The notes beneath the pieces were generated by a model that made no database searches, was not told where the DNA came from, and was given only the letters and a program-made list of their open reading frames with translations. This document shows, piece after piece, positions 7,526 to 17,283 of a stretch of DNA of 64,000 nt. The stretch covers positions 62,001-126,000 of the forward strand of contig JANXCH010000023.1 in assembly GCA_025060295.1 (NCBI GenBank). Reading direction: 5' to 3'. Numbering within the stretch: position 1 is the stretch's first letter; each line of letters starts with the position of its first letter. Source of the stretch: Dehalococcoidia bacterium. Its GTDB lineage: Bacteria > Chloroflexota > Dehalococcoidia > Lucifugimonadales > HRBIN23. The translations under genes were made by a program, and so were the position numbers.

Positions 7526-8590
7526 TTACTCGCGGGGCTCAGCTAAGGTCAGCAGACGGCGCGGGGTGTGGACGAGGATAGTCTCTATCTGCTCCTCCGT
7601 AAAGCCCCGCCGGCGCATAGTGGGGACGATGTGCTCCAAGATGTAGCCATATCCGTGCCCGCCGTAGCGGGCCAGGCGGTGTTTGGTGCAGATGTCGTGG
7701 GCGATGACGATCCGCTCGCCCAACCCTTGGCTCACGCACCAGCGGATGGTCTCTAAGCGTTGGGCGTCGCTGGGCATGTCCACCGCTGGGTTGAGGGGGT
7801 AGTGCCAGGTCTCCTGGCCGAAGAGGTCCCATTCCAACACGCACCCCGTCTGGGCAATGCGCAACAAAGTGGAGCGATGAAACACGGTACGGTCGAGGTG
7901 TCCCATGACTACCCGCGTCAGGTCGGCCCCCGCCTCCTGCAAAACCTGCAGGATTTCCCACGGGGCCTCTTCGGCACGGCCGGGGTGAATCAGGAGGGAT
8001 GCCCCGGTGCGCCGTTGGGCGCGGGCGGCGGCACGCAACACCATCCGCTCCCGCGGGTGCAAAGGCCAGGAACACCCTATCTCCCCAATAATTCCCGCCT
8101 TCACCCCCGTGTCGCCCACACCCGCGGTGATATCACGCACCATCTCCTCGGCCAGGGACGCCTCGGTGCGGGCGTCCATGTCCGACGGGTGGGCGGCGGC
8201 CACATAGTAGCCGGTGCCCATAACGATATGCAAACCGGTGGCCCGGGCGACGCGGGCGAGAGCGAGGGGATCCCGCCCCAGGCCAACGATCGTCGCGTCC
8301 ACGATACAGGAGCCCCCCGCCCGCTGGAAGCGCCGGGCTTCGGCGATGGCCGTCTCCTCGTCCCAGAGGCGGAGGTTGTCCAGGTTGCTGTTCCAGTGCA
8401 GGCGCACCCAGCCCAGGTTTTCCAGGGACACCGGGGCATAGGCCAGGGCCAACTGGGACGCTTCAGCAGGGGGCTGGAACACCACGCCGAAGTCAATGAA
8501 TAGGTGCTCGTGGGTGAGGGTGGGGCCGATAGCCTCGGGCGCCACAGGGCCAAGAACGGTTTGCACCTTGCCGGTGGAGGGGGGTGGCAT
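7526..8590 (-). CDS. Phosphotriesterase-family metal-dependent hydrolase
   Basis: A 354-residue TIM-barrel amidohydrolase of the phosphotriesterase group. The first metal ligands are H27 and H29 (LTHEHLFID). The position of the bridging carbamylated Lys is occupied by Glu (GIIGEIGCS), as in PHP-type relatives. Further metal ligands appear in LLIHPGR, MGHLDRT and IAHDICTKH. It probably hydrolyses esters or lactones rather than organophosphates. It lies 28 bp after ispG and just before the acyl-CoA dehydrogenase. The actual substrate is unknown. Confidence 0.85.
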   Translation of the reverse strand: MPPPSTGKVQTVLGPVAPEAIGPTLTHEHLFIDFGVVFQPPAEASQLALAYAPVSLENLGWVRLHWNSNLDNLRLWDEETAIAEARRFQRAGGSCIVDATIVGLGRDPLALARVARATGLHIVMGTGYYVAAAHPSDMDARTEASLAEEMVRDITAGVGDTGVKAGIIGEIGCSWPLHPRERMVLRAAARAQRRTGASLLIHPGRAEEAPWEILQVLQEAGADLTRVVMGHLDRTVFHRSTLLRIAQTGCVLEWDLFGQETWHYPLNPAVDMPSDAQRLETIRWCVSQGLGERIVIAHDICTKHRLARYGGHGYGYILEHIVPTMRRRGFTEEQIETILVHTPRRLLTLAEPRE

Positions 8591-8618
8591 GGGGGTCTCC
8601 TGGCTCGTGTGCTGGGAA

Positions 8619-9776
8619 TCAGGAGGGTGTGCCGACGGGCTGTCCCTGCTCGGCCAGCAGTTTGTGCACCTCCTCCATCAGGGCCGAGAGCATCTGGTCA
8701 GCTCCCACCACCCGCACCTTCTGCCCCTTACGGAAGATGACGGCCCGCCCCGCCCCTGCAGCGATGCCCACATCGGCATCCTTAGCCTCCCCCGGCCCGT
8801 TCACCTCGCACCCCATGACGGCGACGCGGATGGTGGCGTTGAGGCCCTTGATCAGGGCATCTACCTCGTTGGCCAGGCGCACCACATCCACATCGGCTCG
8901 TCCGCAGGAGGGGCAGGCGATGAGGGTTACCCCCTTCTGGCGCAGGTTCAGGGACTTGAGGATCTCAAACCCTGTGAACACCTCCTCCCGTGGGTCGCCG
9001 GACAGGGAGACGCGGATGGTGTCGCCGATGCCTTCGTAGAGCAGGTACCCAATGCCCACTGCGCTCCGGATGGAGCCCGCCTTGACCGTCCCCGCTTCGG
9101 TGATGCCCAGGTGAAGCGGGTAGGGCACCAACTTGGCGATGCGCCGGTAGGCCTCAATGGTGGTGGGCACATCAAAAGCCTTCAGGGAGATTTTGATGTT
9201 GTCAAAGTCCATATCTTCCAGGATTTGAATCTCCCACAGGGCGGTGGCGACCATGTGGTCGACCACACTGTATTCCCCGGGCTTGGCCTCGCCGGCTTTG
9301 GGGAGACGGTTGACCATATCGTAGACCCGGGAGAAGCCCCCGCTCTTGCCTATGGCCCCCACCGGGGGCAGGCTCCCGAAGTTCACCCCCACGCGGATGG
9401 GGATGCCCCGCTCCTTGGCCGCTTTGACCACCTGACGCACCTTATCGGCGTCCCGCAGGTTGCCAGGGTTGAGGCGCAGGCCGTCTACCCCGCTGGCGAT
9501 GGCCTCCAAGGCCAGGTGGTGATGGAAGTGGATGTCGGCGATGATGGGGATTTTCACCTGGCGTTTGATGTCGGCCAGGGCACGGGCCGCCTCCAAGTCG
9601 GGCACGGCGCACCGCACGATCTCGCACCCCACGTCCTCCAGTTCCTTGATTTGGCGCACGGTGGCGGCCACATCGCGCGTGTCAGTCTTGGTCATGGACT
9701 GGACGGAGATGGGGGCATCCCCCCCGATCTTGACGGGGCCGACCCACAGAGGCTTGGTGACACGGCGTGGCTTCAT
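8619..9776 (-). CDS. ispG: 4-hydroxy-3-methylbut-2-enyl diphosphate synthase
   Basis: A 385-residue IspG (GcpE), the [4Fe-4S] enzyme that makes HMBPP in the non-mevalonate isoprenoid pathway. The N-terminal TIM barrel contains ISVQSMTKTDTRD and GLRLNPGN. The iron-sulfur ligands are the CPSCGR pair near 287-290 and the later Cys in VMGCEVNGPGE near 321. ATG at 9776 follows AGGTGG. In many genomes ispG directly follows dxr-rseP; here about 630 bp with a decayed toxin locus separates them. dxr and ispE are also in this window. Confidence 0.96.
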   Translation of the reverse strand: MKPRRVTKPLWVGPVKIGGDAPISVQSMTKTDTRDVAATVRQIKELEDVGCEIVRCAVPDLEAARALADIKRQVKIPIIADIHFHHHLALEAIASGVDGLRLNPGNLRDADKVRQVVKAAKERGIPIRVGVNFGSLPPVGAIGKSGGFSRVYDMVNRLPKAGEAKPGEYSVVDHMVATALWEIQILEDMDFDNIKISLKAFDVPTTIEAYRRIAKLVPYPLHLGITEAGTVKAGSIRSAVGIGYLLYEGIGDTIRVSLSGDPREEVFTGFEILKSLNLRQKGVTLIACPSCGRADVDVVRLANEVDALIKGLNATIRVAVMGCEVNGPGEAKDADVGIAAGAGRAVIFRKGQKVRVVGADQMLSALMEEVHKLLAEQGQPVGTPS

Positions 9777-9807
9777 GCTGCCCCCCACCTAAAAGTTCTG
9801 TTCTCTG

Positions 9808-10045
9808 TCAACGGGAGATTTGCCTGCGGTGCCCTGCTGCGGCAATGGTGATAAGACGCTTCCGGGCGTCCACCATGTACCGCACACGGTCATCTCCAAT
9901 ACGACGGCGATATTCCTCACGTCCTGATAGGCGCTGGACGCTCCAGGATGGGGATTGTCTGCGAACGCCCATATGCGTCTTACCCATCCCTGGAAAACTT
10001 TGTGAGTATGGGGATGCGTTTCTCGGCGCTGGGAAGAATCACCAT
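9808..10045 (-). pseudogene. RelE/ParE-family toxin remnant, at least two frameshifts
   Basis: Segments of a RelE-fold toxin are spread over three frames. An N-terminal piece begins at ATG 10045 (VILPSAEKRIPIL). A middle piece follows in a second frame (VRRIWAFADNPHPGASSAYQ). The C-terminal piece in a third frame reads RLSGREEYRRRIGDDRVRYM and ends with LITIAAAGHRRQISR and a TGA at 9808-9810. The order and spacing match the P-x-P, KLKG-x-x-x-Y-R-x-R-x-G-D-x-R and G-H-R elements of RelE. No intact frame exists, so the toxin is probably inactive. Confidence 0.55.
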
Positions 10046-10407
10046 TTTGTCGGCCAACTGGACTGCACGGGTTTTCCGCCAGGTATTCCTCAAAGGGATA
10101 CCCCGTCTCCTGTGCCCGCCCTCTGATTATAGCCACGTTTAGGGGGCCTTCTGCCACCTCCGGGGCGTCCAGCACTGTCTGCAACAACTCCCCCTTCCCC
10201 CGTCGGGGGAATGAGGAGACGGCCGGGGAGAACACTTTATTGGGGGCAGGTGTCGTCTTCACGGGCCTTTCCTCGGCAGGTGCCAGGTTGCCCCTATCGT
10301 CAAAAAGGGTACAGAAACCGTCAGATGCACCTCTTGTGGCGGGAAAGGGGGTAGGGGGAATAGGGGAGGAAGGTTGAAAAAGCACATGGCTTGTCTCACC
10401 TTCTATT
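10046..10407 (-). other. Non-coding or decayed region, possible antitoxin remnant
   Basis: This stretch between the toxin remnant and rseP has one minus-strand open frame, but its sequence is mostly low-complexity and not protein-like. A short part near 10090-10180 (LLQTVLDAPEVAEGPLNVAI, then QETGYPFEEYLAE) resembles the helical end of an antitoxin. This is suggestive only. No convincing gene, promoter or terminator was found. Confidence 0.3.
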
Positions 10408-11538
10408 TTACCGTATCAGGTTCTCGCCCCGCAGCAAGCGGACGATGTCGAAGTAACTGACGATAACGATGAACAGCAGGAGCACAATGAAGCCGATGAA
10501 GTGCACCAACCCCTCCCTCTGGGGAGAGATGCGCTTTCCCCGACGCACGAACTCTATGGCCAGGAAGAGCAGCCGGCCCCCGTCCAGCATGGGGATGGGA
10601 AGCACATTGAGAATGGCCAGGTTGAGGCTCAGCAGAGCCGTCCACTGCAGCAGGGCCATCCACCCCAACTGGGCTACCTCCCCGGTGGCTTGGGCGATGC
10701 CGATAGGGCCGGCGAACTGGAAGGAGGACCCGCCGATGATGGCACGGATGACTTCGTTGCGGAACAGGATGAGCACCTCCCACAGGCGCACTGCCCCCAG
10801 AGGCACGGCCCTCCAGAAAGGTTCGGAGCGTTGGACTACTTGGGGTTCCCACACCCGCACCAGGATACCCGTGGGGCCTTGTCCTTCGGGGAAACGCCAG
10901 CGGGGGGTTACCACAGTGGTGAAGCGCTCCACCTTCGCCACGGGGGGGCGTCCGCCTCCGAACTCCCCACCCCCGCCGATGGGTTGGGTGAGCAAATAGG
11001 TGGGGCGCTCTACTTCCCATACCGTCGGACGCCCCAGGTTGAGGCGCACCAACCGTGACAGGTCGCCATTGTTGCGGATAGGGTGGCCATCAATGGAGAG
11101 GATGATGTCCCCAGGCTTCAGGCCAGCTTTGGCGGCTGGGGAGTCAGGAGCCACGGAGACCACAGCCACCTTCCCCTGCACTTCGGGGGTGGGCACCATG
11201 AAGAGGGCTGAGAAGATGACCAGGGGCAAAAGGGCGTTCATGGCCGAGCCGGCGATGAGGATGGTGAAGCGGGTGAGGATGCCTTTGCTGGCCAGACTGC
11301 GAGGCGAGGTGGGAGCCTCCTCCCCCTCCAGGCGCACGAACCCTCCCAGGGGCAAGAGGTTCAGGGAGTAGAGGGTCTCCCCCCAGCGGATGCCGACCAG
11401 GCGCGGGGGGTAGCCGATGCCGAACTCCAACACCCGCACCCCAAACAGACGCGCTGTCACGAAGTGCCCCAGTTCGTGCACCAGGATGAGCACGGCCAGC
11501 ACACCGATGAAGATCAGGATGGTTACTGCGACACCCAT
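10408..11538 (-). CDS. rseP: RseP-type site-2 zinc metalloprotease
   Basis: A 376-residue intramembrane protease. Residues 1-20 are a transmembrane helix that runs into the zinc site HELGH (21-25). A PDZ domain lies around residues 115-185 (APDSPAAKAGLKPGDIILSI). The last metal ligand motif is LPIPMLDGGRLL near 316, followed by a final hydrophobic helix. The ATG at 11538 is chosen because it starts the first helix; it overlaps the end of dxr by 16 bp. It is the last gene of the rpsB-to-rseP operon. Such proteases release membrane anti-sigma factors; the anti-sigma factor at 3 kb is a possible client. Confidence 0.93.
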   Translation of the reverse strand: MGVAVTILIFIGVLAVLILVHELGHFVTARLFGVRVLEFGIGYPPRLVGIRWGETLYSLNLLPLGGFVRLEGEEAPTSPRSLASKGILTRFTILIAGSAMNALLPLVIFSALFMVPTPEVQGKVAVVSVAPDSPAAKAGLKPGDIILSIDGHPIRNNGDLSRLVRLNLGRPTVWEVERPTYLLTQPIGGGGEFGGGRPPVAKVERFTTVVTPRWRFPEGQGPTGILVRVWEPQVVQRSEPFWRAVPLGAVRLWEVLILFRNEVIRAIIGGSSFQFAGPIGIAQATGEVAQLGWMALLQWTALLSLNLAILNVLPIPMLDGGRLLFLAIEFVRRGKRISPQREGLVHFIGFIVLLLFIVIVSYFDIVRLLRGENLIR

Positions 11539-12671
11539 GGCATCTGTGCTCCCACCACCCGATGCACCTCGCGCCGTGCCCATGCGTCGGCCTGCAATAG
11601 GTCGTCCACCGTGGGATTGGACACGGGGGAGTGGGCCTCCAAGGCGTGGCCCACCAGACGGGGAATATCGGTGAAGGCGATGCGCCGTTGCAGGAACAGG
11701 TCCACGGCCGCCTCATCGGCCCCGTTGAGCACCGCGGGGTAGGAGCCTCCCCGCTTGGCTGCCTCCAGGGCAAGGGAGAAACAGGGGTAGCGCGCCGTGT
11801 CCAAAGGCTCAAAGACCAGGGTCAGGGCCGTGCGGAAGTCCAAGCGAGGTATGGCCGCATTGGGCATGCGCCGAGGGTAAAAGAGGGCGTACTGAATGGG
11901 CAGGCGCATGTCGGGCACGCCCAGTTGGGCCTTGATGGAGCCGTCGGGGAACTCCACCATGCTGTGGACGATGCTCTGGGGATGCACCACCACCTCTATC
12001 CGCTCCCACGGCATTCCGAACAGCCAGTGGGCCTCAATGACCTCAAAGGCCTTGTTCATGAGGGTGGCCGAGTCTATGGTAATCTTTTTGCCCATCTTCC
12101 AGGTAGGGTGGCGCAAAGCCTCTTCAGGGGTAACCGAGGGCAACTCGTGCAGGGGGCGGGTCCGCAAGGCCCCCCCCGAGGCGGTCAGGATGAGGCGGGT
12201 GGGGGTCTGCTCCTCCCCTACCAGGCATTGCCAGATGGCGCTGGGCTCGCTATCGATGGGGAGAATGGGCGTTTGATACCGGGATGCCTCGGCCATCACG
12301 AACCCGCCGGCGGCCACAATGGTCTCCTTATTGGCCAAAGCCACTGGGATGCCCCGACGGATGCTGGACAGGGTGGGCTTTAGGCCCGACAGGCCCACTG
12401 TGGCCACCACCACCAGGTGCACATCGGGGAGGTCGACCAGGGCGTCCAGGGCATCTACACACGCCGTGCCTGGGGGGAGGATGTCTTTGGGGAGGCTCTC
12501 ACCACACCACACCGCTTGGGGACGGGTCTCCCACGCTTGGCGTACAAGAAGGTCGCGGTTGGAGTTGGCGGCCAGCCCCCGCACCTGGAACTCGTGGGGA
12601 AAGGTGCGGAGGATTTCCAGGGTCTGTTGGCCGATGGAACCGGTGGAGCCCAGAATAACGATGCCCTTCAC
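11523..12671 (-). CDS. dxr: 1-deoxy-D-xylulose 5-phosphate reductoisomerase
   Basis: A 382-residue enzyme making MEP, the second step of the non-mevalonate pathway. The NADPH site is GSTGSIGQQTL near residue 6. The substrate and metal region includes ANKETIV, then LPIDSEPSAIWQC, and TASGGALR. GTG at 12671 is used as start because it lies just before the first beta strand, 7 bp after the cdsA stop; an ATG at 12710 would overlap cdsA. It sits between cdsA and rseP in the conserved operon. Confidence 0.95.
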   Translation of the reverse strand: MKGIVILGSTGSIGQQTLEILRTFPHEFQVRGLAANSNRDLLVRQAWETRPQAVWCGESLPKDILPPGTACVDALDALVDLPDVHLVVVATVGLSGLKPTLSSIRRGIPVALANKETIVAAGGFVMAEASRYQTPILPIDSEPSAIWQCLVGEEQTPTRLILTASGGALRTRPLHELPSVTPEEALRHPTWKMGKKITIDSATLMNKAFEVIEAHWLFGMPWERIEVVVHPQSIVHSMVEFPDGSIKAQLGVPDMRLPIQYALFYPRRMPNAAIPRLDFRTALTLVFEPLDTARYPCFSLALEAAKRGGSYPAVLNGADEAAVDLFLQRRIAFTDIPRLVGHALEAHSPVSNPTVDDLLQADAWARREVHRVVGAQMPWVSQ

Positions 12672-12678
12672 CCCAAGT

Positions 12679-13497
12679 CTACCCTCGCATACCGAGCCAT
12701 CCCACCCCATAATACACGACGGGGAGCACAAAGACAACGGAATCCAACCTATCCAGCACGCCCCCATGCCCTGGCAGTATGTGTCCGCTGTCTTTCACCC
12801 CCGCCGAGCGCTTCAGCAGGGACTGGGCCAGGTCACCCACCTGGGCCAGGATGCCGACTGCCAGCCCGCAGGCGATGGCCAAGCCCCAGGAGAGGGGCAG
12901 GCCCAGAAAAGCGTCCAGCAGGAGGGTTGCCCCCACTCCGCCAGCCAGACCGCCCATGGCGCCCTCCCAGGTCTTGCCCGGGCTAATGGCGGGTGCCAGC
13001 CGATGCCGCCCCAGGAGGGTGCCCACCCCATAGGCCGCAGTGTCCACGGCGAAAGTGGCCAGAAGGGCCAGGAGGAGCCACTCCCGCCCCTGAGGGAGGG
13101 CGCGCAGGGGCAGGGCGAACGCCACCAGCCCCCCCGCATACAGGGCACTGGTCACCGTTCCCGCTCCGTCGGCCAGGGCGTTAGCCTGTCCCCTCCGCAG
13201 GAGCAGGGCGGCGAAGGTGGCCAGCACCATACCGCTCACCGCCCCAGGATGAAAGGGATTCCCCAGAGAGGCGCACGCCACCAATCCCGCTGCGCTTGCT
13301 ATCCCCAAAGGTTCTACAGGGCGCAGTCCAGCCGAGCGGCAGAGGCGCAGGGCCTCCCCCGTGCCGATAAGGGCGACAAGGCCCACGAGTATGTCCAACC
13401 ACGGTTGTCCCAGCCAGATGGCCCCCACCACTATAGGCAAGCCTACGGCTGCGGTCGCCAGGCGGCGAACAAGGTCCTTGTGATGGGGCGAGGGCAT
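12679..13497 (-). CDS. cdsA: Phosphatidate cytidylyltransferase (CDP-diglyceride synthase)
   Basis: A 272-residue polytopic membrane enzyme that makes CDP-diacylglycerol from phosphatidic acid and CTP. The C-terminus has the full family signature, SLLKRSAGVKDSGHILPGHG followed by GVLDRLD, near residues 230-256. Several hydrophobic helices precede it. ATG at 13497 is chosen because upstream codons are not protein-like. It lies between uppS and dxr, with a 136-bp gap to uppS. Confidence 0.94.
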   Translation of the reverse strand: MPSPHHKDLVRRLATAAVGLPIVVGAIWLGQPWLDILVGLVALIGTGEALRLCRSAGLRPVEPLGIASAAGLVACASLGNPFHPGAVSGMVLATFAALLLRRGQANALADGAGTVTSALYAGGLVAFALPLRALPQGREWLLLALLATFAVDTAAYGVGTLLGRHRLAPAISPGKTWEGAMGGLAGGVGATLLLDAFLGLPLSWGLAIACGLAVGILAQVGDLAQSLLKRSAGVKDSGHILPGHGGVLDRLDSVVFVLPVVYYGVGWLGMRG

Positions 13498-13633
13498 GCG
13501 GTTGTTTCTCCCCAAGGTTGTGCCGATGATACCGCATCGGCAAGGCCGCACCTTTACACCTCTGGTTGACCCTATGGGGAAGGCGAAGAAGCGCAATACA
13601 CGGGTGAGGGCGTGGCTCCGCCCGTGGCCTACG

Positions 13634-14398
13634 CTAAGGGCGCGATGCTCCGTTAGGGGAGGGGGGGAGGCCCCCGTAACGGCGCTGACGATGGGCGTAG
13701 GCCTCCAGGGCGCGGGCCACCTCCTCCTCGTTGAAATCGGGCCACAAAGTGGGAGTGAAGTAAAACTCGCTATAAGCCGCTTGCCAGAGGAGGAAGTTGG
13801 AAAGGCGCTGTTCTGCGGCGGTGCGAATAATCAGGTCCGGGTCTGGCAGGTCAGCGGTATACAGGTAGCGGGCGAACAGCACCTCGTCCACCTGCTCCGG
13901 GGGAATCCCGTCCTGCACGATGCGGCGCACGGCGCTGACGATTTCGTCCCGCCCCCCGTAGTCCAAGGCGACCGAAAGGGTGAAGCCATCGTTGTGGGCG
14001 GTGAGGGCCAGCACCTCCCGAATGGCCTGTTGCAGGGAGGGGGGGAGGCGATCCAGCCGCCCCAGGTGGCGGATACGCACCTTCTCTTTATGCAGGGCTT
14101 TGCCCTCCCGTTGGATGGTGGCTTCCAACAGGTCGAGGAGGCCTTGCACCTCCTCTTTGGGGCGCGACCAGTTCTCGGTGGAGAAGGCGTAGAGGGTGAG
14201 GTAACGCACGCCCCTGTCGGCGAAGGCCTGAACCACGCGTCGCACATTCTCTGTGCCGGCACGGTGGCCCTCCAAGCGGGGGAGGTTGCGCTGGGTTGCC
14301 CATCGCCCGTTGCCGTCCATAATGATGGCCACATGGCGGGGAATAGGCTGGGAGCCGTTAGTGCGGATATTCGGGGATGGTCGAGCCTGGGTTTGCAT
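13634..14398 (-). CDS. uppS: Isoprenyl (undecaprenyl) diphosphate synthase
   Basis: A 254-residue cis-prenyltransferase that builds the lipid carrier for cell-wall synthesis. The catalytic Asp28 is in IIMDGNGRWA. Other conserved blocks are GHRAG, YLTLYAFSTENWSRP, ALDYGGRDEI and DLIIRTAAEQRLSNFLLWQA, with the Mg-binding E in YSEFYF. ATG at 14398 follows GGAGAGG. It starts 11 bp after frr and its product uses precursors made via dxr, ispE and ispG in this window. Confidence 0.95.
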   Translation of the reverse strand: MQTQARPSPNIRTNGSQPIPRHVAIIMDGNGRWATQRNLPRLEGHRAGTENVRRVVQAFADRGVRYLTLYAFSTENWSRPKEEVQGLLDLLEATIQREGKALHKEKVRIRHLGRLDRLPPSLQQAIREVLALTAHNDGFTLSVALDYGGRDEIVSAVRRIVQDGIPPEQVDEVLFARYLYTADLPDPDLIIRTAAEQRLSNFLLWQAAYSEFYFTPTLWPDFNEEEVARALEAYAHRQRRYGGLPPSPNGASRP

Positions 14399-14409
14399 CC
14401 TCTCCTGCT

Positions 14410-16237
<1,828 letters not shown>

Positions 16238-16246
16238 GGTGCACCT

Positions 16247-17074
16247 CTAGGAGGTAGGTGTCGGGGGGGCCTGGCTCTCAGCCATGCCCTGGGCTGGGGC
16301 CGAGTCGTCGGCCTGCAAGTGCGCCGCCTCCTTGTCGGCGGCTGCTTCAGCTTGGTAGCGGGCTTTGCCCTTGAGCACCGCATCGGCGATGCGGCTGGTG
16401 ATCAGACGGATGGAGCGGATGGCGTCGTCGTTGCCCGGTATGGGGTAGTCCACCAGGTCCGGGTCTGCATCGGTGTCAATAAGGGCCACGATGGGGATAC
16501 GGGCTTTTCGGGCCTCTTGCACGGCGATGTTCTCGTGGCCGATGTCCACGACATACACGGCGTCTGGAAGGCGGGTCATGCCCTTGATGCCGCTGAAATA
16601 TTTCTGCAAACGGCGCAGTTCATCCTCCAGACGGCTGGCCTCTTTTTTGGGGAGGTGCTCAAAGTAGCCGGCGGTCTTACGCTCTTCTAACTGGCGCAAG
16701 TAGTCCAGACGGGTAGAGATGGTGGCCCAGTTGGTGATGGTTCCCCCCAGCCACCGCTGGTTGACATAAAAGGCCCCGCACCGTTGGGCTTCGTTGGCGA
16801 TGGCTTCTTGGGCCTGTTTTTTAGTGCCCACGAACAGGATCGTGCCGCCCCGGGCGGCTAGGTCCTCCACAAAGGCGCAGGCCTTTTCCAGTTGCTGTAA
16901 GGTCTGCTGCAGGTCAATGATGTGAATGCCGTTGCGCTGGGTATAGATGAACCGCCGCATGCGGGGATGCCAGCGACGGGTCTGGTGGCCGAAGTGCACC
17001 CCAGCCTCCAGGAGTGCCTTCATACTCATCGGCTCCTCGGCGGGACTGGGATGGTCTATCACCGTCTGTTCCAT
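16247..17074 (-). CDS. rpsB: 30S ribosomal protein S2
   Basis: A 275-residue S2 protein. The family blocks are [57 protein letters not shown] and the C-terminal [20 protein letters not shown]. An Ala/Gln-rich tail of about 35 residues follows. It is the first gene of the eight-gene minus-strand operon down to rseP, 9 nt upstream of tsf, and a good promoter lies about 100 bp before it. Confidence 0.97.
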   Translation of the reverse strand: MEQTVIDHPSPAEEPMSMKALLEAGVHFGHQTRRWHPRMRRFIYTQRNGIHIIDLQQTLQQLEKACAFVEDLAARGGTILFVGTKKQAQEAIANEAQRCGAFYVNQRWLGGTITNWATISTRLDYLRQLEERKTAGYFEHLPKKEASRLEDELRRLQKYFSGIKGMTRLPDAVYVVDIGHENIAVQEARKARIPIVALIDTDADPDLVDYPIPGNDDAIRSIRLITSRIADAVLKGKARYQAEAAADKEAAHLQADDSAPAQGMAESQAPPTPTS

Positions 17075-17172
17075 GCGCCTGCTCTCTCCCTCCTGCGCTG
17101 TGCGATGGGGCTACCCTTTCCTCCGGCGGGGGGGATGGCCCCTCTTGGGTTGACGACAGATCCTCGTAGGGA

Positions 17173-17202
17173 AGTATAACACGCCCTCTTGTGCTGGGGC
17201 AA
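17173..17202 (-). promoter_or_regulatory. Promoter of the rpsB operon
   Basis: On the minus strand TTGCCC (17197-17202) and TATACT (17173-17178) are 18 nt apart. Transcription would give a leader of about 90 nt before rpsB, room for S2-type autoregulation. Confidence 0.6.
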
Positions 17203-17219
17203 TCCCCATCAGGGATTGC
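17199..17219. repeat. Inverted repeat over the rpsB -35 region
   Basis: GCAATCCC (17199-17206) and GGGATTGC (17212-17219) form a perfect 8-bp inverted repeat with a 5-nt centre. It overlaps the -35 box of the rpsB promoter and could be an operator shared with the divergent helicase gene. Confidence 0.4.
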
Positions 17220-17283
17220 TCTGGTGGCTTACCATAAAGATGGCGTATCATAGCCTTGTGTTCTGGAGAGGGCGAGGAACACG

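Noticed and set aside
8496-9851. A 451-codon plus-strand open frame
   Set aside because: Antisense to ispG and the 5' end of the phosphotriesterase-like gene; no protein-like pattern.
12319-13569. A 416-codon plus-strand open frame
   Set aside because: Antisense to dxr and cdsA, which carry complete signatures.
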